64,000 bases of DNA from Acidimicrobiia bacterium (GTDB lineage: Bacteria > Actinomycetota > Acidimicrobiia > IMCC26256 > JAMXLJ01), in the NCBI GenBank assembly GCA_035651955.1, contig DASRES010000042.1, positions 19,997 through 83,996 of the forward strand, in the 5' to 3' direction. Under the pieces are notes generated by a model. The model was not told the DNA's origin. It made no database searches and saw nothing but the letters and a program-made list of their open reading frames with translations. Positions 34,599 through 42,525 of the stretch are shown piece after piece (position 1 is the stretch's first letter; each line of letters opens with the position of its first letter). The translations under genes were made by a program, and so were the position numbers.

Positions 34599-36020
34599 CT
34601 ACCGAGCGACCGCCGGGCCGGGCGTGGCCGGCGTGTCGTCGCGACGGGCACGGCGCCGCGCGACGAGGCCGGCGACGACGGCTTCGATCGTCGTCGCGCC
34701 GGCGATCACGATGCCCGGCTCGGCGCTGACGCGATACCGGAGCACGCCGAACGTCATGGCGGCCGAGGCCGTCACGACGACGATCGGCACCACGATCGGG
34801 GAGATCGGGAGCCCGCGGCGCTTGAAGATCACGAGACCGGCGATCGCGAGGGGCACGAGCACCCACGTCGTGTCGGCGGCGAGCCGCGACGCGAGGAGCG
34901 TGCGGCCCTCGATCTCGGCCTCGAACCACTCCGTCTGCCTGGGTCGCCAGACGCCCCACAGGCGCCCGACCCGGGCGGCCATCACGACCGGGAGCCGGTT
35001 CAGATGGTGCTTGATGTACGTGACCGCCTCGTGGCGGACGACGGCGTCACGCTCGGACGCGTCGCCGGGGATCGTGCCCTTGCGGCCGATCACGTCGTGG
35101 CAGTTGAAGTACCAGCCCTCGTACTTGCCGTGGTACGTCTGGTCGCAGCTCGCCGCGGACAGCACGGACCCGTAGCTGTCGCTCATGTACACGGGCTTCT
35201 GGAACCGGCTCAGGTTGTAGATCACCCACGGCGCGATCAACGCGGCCATGACGAGCCCCGTGACGACGAGCAGCCGGAAGCAACGCGCCAGCCCGAGTCG
35301 CCGCCGCATCCCCCAGAGCAGGAACACCGCGACGAGCGGGCCGATGAAGAGGATCTCGCTGCGGCTGTTCGCCGCGAGACCGAACGCGACGCCGAGCAAG
35401 ATCGCGTTCCGCGTCGTCGGCCGGAACCAGAACGTGTACGCGGCGAGCAGCAGGAACGCGACCGTGAGCGCGGCCATCGACTCCGACAGCAGCATGCCGT
35501 CGTTGATCCAGAGGTTCGCGTAGACGGCCGCGATCGCGGCCGCGATCAGCCCGACACGCTCGTTGACGACCTTCCGGCCGGTCAGGCCGATGCCGATGAC
35601 CGCGCCCGTACCGAGGAAGGTCGACGCGACGCGGTGCGCGGTGACGCTCCAGAACCCGAGTCGCGAGACGACCGCGAGGTAGAGCGTGTACAGCGGCGGG
35701 TTCGCGGCCGCCGGCGCGCGGACGCGGCCGTGACTCGACGCGAACCGCAACGGGTCGATGAACCAGTTGCCGTCCGCGACCGTCCACGCCTGGCGGTGGT
35801 AGTAGATCGCGTCACCACCGATCCGGTAGTAGTCGTAGCCGACGAGCACGAAGTACAGACGGATCGCGAGCGCGACGAGCGCGATGACGACGAGCCCGAT
35901 CACGAACGTGCGGGTCGCGTCGCGCAGCGGCCGTACCGGCGGCGGGATCTCCTCTGCCCGGCGCGCCGCACGGCTCGCCGCGACCCTCGTGTCGCGGTCG
36001 ACCGCGAGCGTGTCGCTCAC
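34599..36020 (-). CDS. GT-C (GT39/ArnT-like) membrane glycosyltransferase
   Basis: 473 residues, first membrane helix at about 40-62. Loop 1 GGDAIYYHRQAWTVADG; AAVYANLWINDGMLLSESMA; cysteine loop C-x3-Y-x-G-x3-G-W-Y-x2-C followed by HHLNRLPVVMAARVG. These are the same blocks as in the 5.28, 16.4 and 36.0 kb proteins. Uses a polyprenyl-phosphate sugar outside the membrane (family knowledge). GTG start overlapping the upstream stop (GTGA); sequence further upstream in this frame is Arg-rich shadow and is not included. Confidence 0.82.
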   Translation of the reverse strand: MSDTLAVDRDTRVAASRAARRAEEIPPPVRPLRDATRTFVIGLVVIALVALAIRLYFVLVGYDYYRIGGDAIYYHRQAWTVADGNWFIDPLRFASSHGRVRAPAAANPPLYTLYLAVVSRLGFWSVTAHRVASTFLGTGAVIGIGLTGRKVVNERVGLIAAAIAAVYANLWINDGMLLSESMAALTVAFLLLAAYTFWFRPTTRNAILLGVAFGLAANSRSEILFIGPLVAVFLLWGMRRRLGLARCFRLLVVTGLVMAALIAPWVIYNLSRFQKPVYMSDSYGSVLSAASCDQTYHGKYEGWYFNCHDVIGRKGTIPGDASERDAVVRHEAVTYIKHHLNRLPVVMAARVGRLWGVWRPRQTEWFEAEIEGRTLLASRLAADTTWVLVPLAIAGLVIFKRRGLPISPIVVPIVVVTASAAMTFGVLRYRVSAEPGIVIAGATTIEAVVAGLVARRRARRDDTPATPGPAVAR

Positions 36021-37408
36021 GATCTGGCGCTCCCGAGTGTGAGCCCTTCGTCGGCGTTCTCGGCACCGAGCCGTCGCCGCGTCCACCGGATCGCGGCGTC
36101 GAGCGCGACGGCCGCGAGCACCACCGCGGCCGCGTCGAAGCCGGCCCGATATCGCGTGACGCCGAACGTCAGCGCGGCCGCGACGATCACGGAGATCGTC
36201 AGCGCGACCCACGGGCTGATCGGTAGCTTGCGCCGCCACATCACGACCGCACCCGCGATCGCCAACAGCGTGATCGGGTAGTACTGCCAGAGCGCGATGC
36301 GCGACGGCCAGCGTCCCCGCCGTTCGAAGAACGTGTCGAACTGGATGCTCTGGCGGACGCGGTAGACCTGGAACAGCCGGCCGACGCGTGCAGCGGTCAC
36401 CTTGGGGAGCTCGCCGAGGTGCGTGCGGACGTAGTGCTGGGCCTCCTTGCGTGCCTCGGTGTCGAGGACGGTCTCGTCATCGGTGTTCTGGAAGCCCTTG
36501 ATCCCGCACGTCCACGACCAGTACCCGAGGTATGTCCCCGAGTACCCGGCGTCGCAGTCGCCGAAGGTCATCGCGACGCCCGATCCGGTCACGATGAAGA
36601 TGTGGTGCTTGAACCGGCCCGTGTTGTTGTAGATCACCCAGGGTCCGATGACGATCGCCGCGGTCAGCGCGGCGACGCCGACCATCTTGAGCCGGCGCGA
36701 CCACGACGCGTTCGGGATGCGCAGCGCGATCGGCACGACCGCCAGCGGGTAGAGGAAGATCGCCTCCGACCGCGTCAGCGACGCGAGCCCGATCCAGAGG
36801 CTCATCCACGCGAACCGTCCCCACGTCGGCCGCTTCCAGCACCGGATCGCGGACCACAGGAACAGCGAGATCAACACGACGTACGGCGTCTCGGACAGGA
36901 GCGCGGCGTCGTTGATCCAGAGGTTCGCGTACAGGGCGGCGAGGACGGCGGCGATCATCCCCGCGATGTCGCCCGCGATCTCGCGGGCGGCGAGCGCGAG
37001 GAACACGATCGCGACCGCGCCGAGCACGCACGACCCGAGCCGTTGCTCGAACGGCGTCTCGATCCCGAGCCACGACAACGTGCCGAGGAACACGGGGTAC
37101 ACGGGTGGATGGCCCGCGCTCGGGACGTAACGGTGCTGACCGCCCCACACGAACGGGTTCCCGAAGCCCCAGCCCGTCGCGATCATCTTCCCGGCCGCCC
37201 AGTACCAGCGGTTGTCGGTGAGCTTCCCGATCGGCTGGTGGCGTCGCCCGAACCACGTGAACGTGAGCCGGAGCGCGAGGCCGCCCAACGTGACGACGGT
37301 CAGCCAGGCCGAGAAGTGCGGGATGCGGTACGCGCGGGCGCGCCGCGGCGTGGGCTCGGAGGCGGTCTCGGGGTCGGTCGTGTCGGTGCGATCGTCGGCG
37401 ATGCGCAC
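36017..37408 (-). CDS. GT-C (GT39/ArnT-like) membrane glycosyltransferase
   Basis: 463 residues, about ten membrane helices from residue 32. Loop 1 differs from its paralogues (LTDNRWYWAAGKMIATGWG) but keeps an acidic residue. AALYANLWINDAALLSETP and the cysteine loop C-x3-Y-x-G-x3-G-Y-W-x3-C are kept, then HLGELPKVTAARVGRLF. GTG start with GGGGGAGGG just upstream. First gene of the minus-strand operon that continues to 31978. It may use a different donor or acceptor, since the second position of the catalytic loop has changed (inference). Confidence 0.82.
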   Translation of the reverse strand: MRIADDRTDTTDPETASEPTPRRARAYRIPHFSAWLTVVTLGGLALRLTFTWFGRRHQPIGKLTDNRWYWAAGKMIATGWGFGNPFVWGGQHRYVPSAGHPPVYPVFLGTLSWLGIETPFEQRLGSCVLGAVAIVFLALAAREIAGDIAGMIAAVLAALYANLWINDAALLSETPYVVLISLFLWSAIRCWKRPTWGRFAWMSLWIGLASLTRSEAIFLYPLAVVPIALRIPNASWSRRLKMVGVAALTAAIVIGPWVIYNNTGRFKHHIFIVTGSGVAMTFGDCDAGYSGTYLGYWSWTCGIKGFQNTDDETVLDTEARKEAQHYVRTHLGELPKVTAARVGRLFQVYRVRQSIQFDTFFERRGRWPSRIALWQYYPITLLAIAGAVVMWRRKLPISPWVALTISVIVAAALTFGVTRYRAGFDAAAVVLAAVALDAAIRWTRRRLGAENADEGLTLGSARS

Positions 37409-37534
37409 GGCCCTCCCCCGACCGATGTGTGGCGATCGCCTCGCCGGTGCGCGAACTCGGAGCCGACGAGACTACCGGGCGGTTTGTGCGCCGTCCCACC
37501 ACGGTGGGCAGTCGCCGCGGTACGGACCGATGCC

Positions 37535-37550
37535 TACACTACCGGCCCAT
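37535..37550 (+). promoter_or_regulatory. -10 element in a 16-nt sequence repeated at 42481
   Basis: TACACTACCGGCCCAT ends in the AT of the start codon of the HpaB-like gene. TACACT is 8 nt before the ATG, so transcription would begin at or next to the start codon (leaderless mRNA). There is no ribosome-binding site, in agreement. An identical 16-mer precedes the GT4 gene. Confidence 0.45.
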
Positions 37551-38961
37551 GCGTGCAGCCGCCGAGTACCTGGAGTCGCTCCGCGACGGTCGTGTCGTGC
37601 ACTACCGCGGGCGCCGCATCGACGACGTCACCAAGGAACCCGACCTGCGCGTGGCGATCGACATGGCCTGCATCGACTTCGACATGGCCGAGGAGCCCGA
37701 GCACCGCGACTCGCTCGTCGTCGACGACGACGACACCGGCCGGCCGATCGCGCTGCTGTACCGGATCCCGCGCTCGCCCGAGCACCTGCTCGCCCGGTCC
37801 CGTGCGATCGAGCTGACGACGGCCCGCGCCGCGGGCATCCCGCCGCTGATCAAGGAGATCGGCACCGACGCGATGTTCGCCCTCATGCGGGTCCTGCAGG
37901 GGGAGCCGTACGAACGGGCACGGGCGCTGTACGAGCGGTGCCGCGACAACGACCTCGCCGTCGCGGTCGCGCAGACCGACGTCAAGGGCAACCGCGCGGT
38001 CGGGCCGACCCAGCAGGCCGACCCGGACCTCTACGTCCACGTGGTCGAGGAGCGTCCCGACGGGATCGTCGTGCGCGGTGCGAAGACGCACACGTCCGCG
38101 AGCGTGAACGCGAACGAGCTCATCGTGCTCCCGACGCGTGCGATGGGCCCCGGCGACGAGGACTACGCCGTCGCGTTCGCGACGCCGCTGGACGCACCGG
38201 GTCTCTCGCTGTACGTGTCGGGCTACAGCGCGGGTGAGCGGGGCGACTTCGAGTTCCCGGCGTCGTCGCGCTCGAAGATGCTCGAGACGCTGACCGTCTT
38301 CGACGACGTGTTCGTGCCCTGGGAGCGCGTCTTCCTCTACAAGCAGCCCGAGCTCGCCGGTCCGGTCGCGCTGTCGTTCGTCGAGTACCACCGGTTCACC
38401 GCGGTCAGCTACAAGCTCCCGTTGCTCGACGCGTTCGTCGGCGGCGCGGCCCGCATCGCGGACATGAACGGTGTCGGGAAGGCGGGTCACATCCGCGACA
38501 AGCTCACGCACCTCATCACGTTCTCCGAGACGGTGCGCGGGCTGACCGAGCTCGCCGCGATCCGCGGTCGCCGCGGCGACCGCGACGTCTGGTATCCCGA
38601 CCCGCTCACGACGAACATGGCGAAGTTCACGTTCGCGTCGGGGTACCACGCCGCCGTCGAGATGGTGCAGAACTGCGCCGGCGGTCTCCTCGTGACGGGT
38701 CCGTCGCAGGCGGACTGGGAGTCCGACGACATCCGCCCCGTCCTCGAGAAGTTCTACGCGGCCGCGGCGCCGGCGGAGGAGCGACTCCGGCTCATGGCCC
38801 TCCTGACCGACCTGACGGCGCGCGACCTCGGCGGCTACCACGCTGTGCTCGCGGTGCACGCGGAGGGCTCGGTCGAGGCGGAGAAGATGGCGATCCTGCG
38901 CGCGTACGACCCGCGCCGCGCGTACCGCGTCGTCAGCGAGCTGGCGCACCTGTCGGGCTGA
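37549..38961 (+). CDS. HpaB-family flavoenzyme resembling 4-hydroxybutyryl-CoA dehydratase
   Basis: 470 residues, acyl-CoA-dehydrogenase-like fold of the 4-hydroxyphenylacetate 3-hydroxylase (HpaB) family. Blocks: QTDVKGNRAVGPTQQADPDL, VVRGAKTHTSASVNANE (flavin site), FDDVFVPWERVF, SFVEYHRFTAVSYKLPLLDA, GGLLVTGPSQADW. The wording is closest to the 4-hydroxybutyryl-CoA dehydratase branch. The cysteines that hold the [4Fe-4S] cluster in that enzyme are not seen: the GIPPLIKEIGTDAMF region has none, and Y stands after EYHRF. So either a cluster-free dehydratase/isomerase-like enzyme or a monooxygenase needing a reductase (inference). Cytoplasmic. Stands alone between two divergent or convergent operons. 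Confidence 0.75.
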   Translation: MRAAAEYLESLRDGRVVHYRGRRIDDVTKEPDLRVAIDMACIDFDMAEEPEHRDSLVVDDDDTGRPIALLYRIPRSPEHLLARSRAIELTTARAAGIPPLIKEIGTDAMFALMRVLQGEPYERARALYERCRDNDLAVAVAQTDVKGNRAVGPTQQADPDLYVHVVEERPDGIVVRGAKTHTSASVNANELIVLPTRAMGPGDEDYAVAFATPLDAPGLSLYVSGYSAGERGDFEFPASSRSKMLETLTVFDDVFVPWERVFLYKQPELAGPVALSFVEYHRFTAVSYKLPLLDAFVGGAARIADMNGVGKAGHIRDKLTHLITFSETVRGLTELAAIRGRRGDRDVWYPDPLTTNMAKFTFASGYHAAVEMVQNCAGGLLVTGPSQADWESDDIRPVLEKFYAAAAPAEERLRLMALLTDLTARDLGGYHAVLAVHAEGSVEAEKMAILRAYDPRRAYRVVSELAHLSG

Positions 38962-38970
38962 GACTCGCCC

Positions 38971-40179
38971 TCAACCGGCGGCCGCGAGCTGCTGGTCGGT
39001 GTGGCCGGCGTGTGCCGCGTGCGCGTGCTGGCAGTCGCTCGCGGGCAGGCTCGCCGGGATCGGTGTCCCGTCGATGACGTGGAGCGCGACCGCCGCGCTG
39101 TCCTCGAGCTCCGCGAACGGACCGCACGGGTTCGCCGTCACCCAGACGTGCAGCATCGGCGGGAGGACGATGTTCGTCCCGCTCGTGCACGCGGTGCCCC
39201 CGGCGGGGATCGCGCCGATCTCGTCCATCGACCCGTCCCAACAGAGGTCCGGGTGCGTGTGCCACGGCGCGCCGCCGACGTCCGGGACGCTCGCGAAGCT
39301 CGTGCCCCACGGCGCGATGTACATCACCGACACGAGATGCAGACGTCCGGCGCGGTCGCCGACGTAGACGAGCGACTCGGGATGCTGCGCGTCGAGCGTC
39401 CCCGGGCCGGCGACGAGCGTCCAGTTGACGAAGTGCTCGAACGGCCAGTCGCCGACCCAGCGGTACCCGTCGGCGAGCGCGGTGCGCGCATCGGCCCAGC
39501 GCAGCGCAGCGGCGCGCGTCGCGGTGATCAACGCCTGGGGATCGACCTTCGGTCCGGTGGTCGGGACGATCTCGTGGCCCGCGTGCGGATCCGCGCCGGG
39601 GTCGTGGCCGGCGGCGAGGTGCGCGGCGTGGTCGTGCGCAGCCGCCGCGGCGGCGGCCGCGCCGGTGCTCGCACGTGCTGTGGACGCCGAACGCGCGCCG
39701 GGATCCTTGGCGTGCAGCGCGACAGCGGTGAGCGCGACGACCACGACGGTGCAGCCGAGCGCCGAGCGCAACGGGAGGTCCCGGTAGCTCGCGAGGAACG
39801 ACGACGGGCCCAGCAGGTACACGCACGACGCGACGAGCCCGACCTCGAGCGTCACGCACAGCAGATCGCGCGCGCCGACCCGTTCGGCACCTTCGATGCC
39901 CGGCAGACCCGCGGTCCTGCTGACGACATACGCGACGAGCACGGCGCCGTTGACCGCGATCGCGATCCACAGCACGCGCGCGTCGGTCGTGCGGAGCACC
40001 GCGAGGGACCACGCGCCCTGGACGATGGCGACGGCCGCGAGGAGCGCGACGAGTGTCGGGTTCCCGGCGTGTCGCGTCGTGGCGGCCGCGTGGACGAGTG
40101 CCGCGCCGAGGGACAGCGCCGCGAGCGCCGGCGGCCAGCCCGGCCCGATCTCGCTCGCGTCGCGCCGGCGTTCGTCCAT
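38971..40179 (-). CDS. Membrane protein with His-rich linker, unknown function
   Basis: 402 residues. Five membrane helices in the first 165; then an Ala/His-rich linker (AAHDHAAHLAAGHDPGADPH and more); then a soluble, presumably outer domain of about 190 residues with GDWPFEHFVNWTL, HPESLVYVGDRAGRLHLVS, PWHTHPDLCWDGS and LPPMLHVWVTANPCGPFAEL. It ends in another cluster, CQHAHAAHAGHTD. Over a dozen histidines in linker and tail suggest metal binding (Zn, Cu or Ni) near the membrane; this is inference. No family recognised. Lies 9 nt downstream of the MBL hydrolase gene and probably shares its transcript. Confidence 0.6.
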   Translation of the reverse strand: MDERRRDASEIGPGWPPALAALSLGAALVHAAATTRHAGNPTLVALLAAVAIVQGAWSLAVLRTTDARVLWIAIAVNGAVLVAYVVSRTAGLPGIEGAERVGARDLLCVTLEVGLVASCVYLLGPSSFLASYRDLPLRSALGCTVVVVALTAVALHAKDPGARSASTARASTGAAAAAAAAHDHAAHLAAGHDPGADPHAGHEIVPTTGPKVDPQALITATRAAALRWADARTALADGYRWVGDWPFEHFVNWTLVAGPGTLDAQHPESLVYVGDRAGRLHLVSVMYIAPWGTSFASVPDVGGAPWHTHPDLCWDGSMDEIGAIPAGGTACTSGTNIVLPPMLHVWVTANPCGPFAELEDSAAVALHVIDGTPIPASLPASDCQHAHAAHAGHTDQQLAAAG

Positions 40180-40188
40180 CGCGGCGTG

Positions 40189-41616
40189 TCAGGCGGCCTG
40201 TTCCTCGTCCTCGCCCGGCGGGGCGAAGTTCTTCGCCATCCGCTCGAGGAACGTCCCGCGCCCGAACAGCGCGCCGATCGCGTCGTAGCCCTCGCGCCGC
40301 CTCCGCCACAGCGCGTCGGCGAAGCGCGGGGTGAGCAGGTTGCGCAGCGGCAGGTAGCCGATCTCCCACACCATGACGAGGCCCCAGAACGCCAGGTCCT
40401 GGCTCGCACCGCCGGGACGCAGATGGGTCCGGATGCGCATGGAGCCCTGTACGAAGTGCGTGATGCGGTTGTCGATCGCGTCGGCCAGGACGCCTTCGGG
40501 GATGCGGATGATCGCGGCGGCGTCGTCTGGTGGTGTGCGCAGCGCGAGCACGCGCGCCTTCGGGACGTCGAGCGTCCAGAACGGGCGGGCACCCGCGGAC
40601 GGCACCTCGAAGACGATCGGACGCGTCACGACCTTCTTGCGCACCGGCAACGGCAACGCGCGCGCGAACGACTCGAAGTAGTCCGCGAACGTGCGGAAGT
40701 CGGGATGGCGGTTCCGCTCCTTCTCGTCCTGCCGCTCGATCGTCGGCGTGATCCGCTCGATCTCGCGCTGGAGGAGGGGCTCGCGGTCGCTCCACCAGTC
40801 GTCGTCGGCCAGCTGGAAGCCGCGGTTGCGGTCCCACGAGTCGCCCGGGTTCATCTCGACGAGCTCCGTACGACCGAGACCACCTTCCTTCTCGACGAAG
40901 CGCGCGAGCTCGCGCGGCGTGACGATGTGCTGGTTCAGGTCGCGCGTCTCCGGGTGGAGGAACGCAACGAGGCTCGCGAACGGGATCGCGTAGCGGGGCT
41001 GCAGGTGGCGCGCGACGTCGACGAAGTCACGCATCGGGGTGTCGCGCGTGACGAGCTGGAGGTCGGCGGGGTCGTCGGCGGTGTAGCAGTACGGGTAGCC
41101 CTGCGCCCACGAGAACGTCTTCAGCATGAAGGTCGGCCGGCCGTAGTCGTCGAGCACCTGCTGCAACGAGCGGCCGCGGATCTTGCAGTCGTTCACGTCC
41201 ACGATCACGGCGTCGCCGGCCTTCACGACGAGGGCGGTGTCGTCGAACCCGTACTGGTAGGTGCAGATCTCGAGGTCCTTCCCGAGGACCTGCCGGTGAC
41301 CGTGCGGCAGCTCGGTGACCCGGTGGAACCCGAGGCGTCGCAGCTCGCCGCGCATCACGTCGACACCGAAGCGGCCGACGTAGACGTCGACGTCCTTGTC
41401 CATCTTGCGCAGCGTCGGGTAGTGGAAGTGATCCGGGTGGTGGTGGGTGAGGTAGAGGAAGTCGGGGTGGAGCCACGACTGGTCGACCTCGCCGATCGGG
41501 GGGTAGTGCCACCACGACCGCCAGCCCACCGACCCGAGCAGCCACGGGTCGACGACGAGCGTCCCCGCCGCGGACTCGACGCGCAAGCAGCTGTGCCCGA
41601 TGAGGGTGAGGCGCAT
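40189..41616 (-). CDS. MBL-fold metallo-hydrolase, UlaG/CMAH-like
   Basis: 475 residues. The N-terminal metallo-beta-lactamase domain starts MRLTLIGHSCLRVES, with the metal motif LTHHHPDHFHYPTL (H-x-H-x-D-H), VVDVNDCKIRG and a large insertion. The beginning resembles UlaG and the CMP-N-acetylneuraminate hydroxylase group. The C-terminal 200 residues (EGVLADAIDNRITHFVQGS onward) are helical and carry no known motif here. Cytoplasmic. The ATG overlaps the upstream methyltransferase stop by one base, linking it to the glycan region. Substrate unknown. The same reading frame stays open far upstream, but that part is non-coding shadow. Confidence 0.75.
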   Translation of the reverse strand: MRLTLIGHSCLRVESAAGTLVVDPWLLGSVGWRSWWHYPPIGEVDQSWLHPDFLYLTHHHPDHFHYPTLRKMDKDVDVYVGRFGVDVMRGELRRLGFHRVTELPHGHRQVLGKDLEICTYQYGFDDTALVVKAGDAVIVDVNDCKIRGRSLQQVLDDYGRPTFMLKTFSWAQGYPYCYTADDPADLQLVTRDTPMRDFVDVARHLQPRYAIPFASLVAFLHPETRDLNQHIVTPRELARFVEKEGGLGRTELVEMNPGDSWDRNRGFQLADDDWWSDREPLLQREIERITPTIERQDEKERNRHPDFRTFADYFESFARALPLPVRKKVVTRPIVFEVPSAGARPFWTLDVPKARVLALRTPPDDAAAIIRIPEGVLADAIDNRITHFVQGSMRIRTHLRPGGASQDLAFWGLVMVWEIGYLPLRNLLTPRFADALWRRRREGYDAIGALFGRGTFLERMAKNFAPPGEDEEQAA

Positions 41617-42428
41617 CACGCGGGAGCGTAGGGCTCGCGCGGGGCCCGTGCGACGGCGAACAGGACGGGGGTCGTCTCGGTGATGTCGCGCGTCGGGAAG
41701 AAGTGGCTCTCGTCGAGACCGGAGCCGACGCCCGAGCTCGACCCGCCGAGGACCCGGTACACGACCGGGAGCGCGCGCTCGTAGGTCCAGACGTACGCCT
41801 TGCGCGGGATCTTCTTGCGCAGCTCGAACCGGTCGAGCTTGAGGATCCGCTCGCCGCTGCTGCGACGGGCCGCGAAGTCGGCCCGGATCGCGTCGTCGCC
41901 CTCGAGCCCCCACAGCTCGACGTCGGCGAAGAACAGACCGAGCAGCGACGTGAGCTGCTCGGGTGTGAACAGATACACGTGGAACGGGTTCTCGAAGTCG
42001 GCGGGGGCGTTCGGCGTGATGACGAACGCGCTGCCCGTCGGGCGCAGGACGCGCGCGAGCTCGGCGACGTGGGCCTCGGGCGCGGTGAAGTGCTCGATGA
42101 TGTGGGATGAGCAGATCCAGTCGATCGACCGGTCGCGCACGCCGAGGCGCGCGCCGTCCATCCCCGTGAAGCGCACCGCGGCGTCGCGGCGGCCGCCCGG
42201 GCCCCACTCGTGACCGGCCTCGACGGCCGTCGTGGCGTCGTAGTCGGCGCCGATCACGAGGCGTCCGTCGCCCTGGAGCCGGGCGGTCTCGTCGCCCACG
42301 CCGCAGCCGACGTCGAGGACCGTTCCGGGCCCGAGCCGGGCGATGACCTCGCGGTAGCCGGCGTCGTGCAGGGCCAGGAGCGAGTCGGGCGTCGCGCCCT
42401 GCATCGGCCGTTCGCCGGTGAGCTTCAT
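41616..42428 (-). CDS. Class I SAM-dependent methyltransferase
   Basis: 270 residues. Starts MKLTGERPMQG, then TVLDVGCGVGDETARL (SAM loop), VIGADYDATTAVEAGH, IDWICSSHIIEHFTAPEAH and GSAFVITPNAPADFENPFH. These are motifs of the UbiE/sugar-methyltransferase group. The C-terminal half is particular to this protein (KLDRFELRKKIPRKAYVW). First gene of a three-gene minus-strand operon with the MBL hydrolase and the His-rich membrane protein; divergent from the GT4 gene with under 100 bp between starts. Confidence 0.8.
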   Translation of the reverse strand: MKLTGERPMQGATPDSLLALHDAGYREVIARLGPGTVLDVGCGVGDETARLQGDGRLVIGADYDATTAVEAGHEWGPGGRRDAAVRFTGMDGARLGVRDRSIDWICSSHIIEHFTAPEAHVAELARVLRPTGSAFVITPNAPADFENPFHVYLFTPEQLTSLLGLFFADVELWGLEGDDAIRADFAARRSSGERILKLDRFELRKKIPRKAYVWTYERALPVVYRVLGGSSSGVGSGLDESHFFPTRDITETTPVLFAVARAPREPYAPA

Positions 42429-42480
42429 GGCACCTCGGGGTTGTGCGCGCGGAGCGGGGCGACCGTGGCGGGAGGGTGCG

Positions 42481-42496
42481 TACACTACCGGCCCAT
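42481..42496 (+). promoter_or_regulatory. -10 element, second copy of the 16-nt TACACT sequence
   Basis: TACACTACCGGCCCAT, identical to positions 37535-37550. Here the start codon (GTG) is 30 nt further on with a GGGAGG site between, so the transcript would carry a short leader. The sequence upstream of the two copies is not similar. Confidence 0.45.
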
Positions 42497-42525
42497 TCGT
42501 CCGGCGCCGAGCGGGAGGGATCAAC

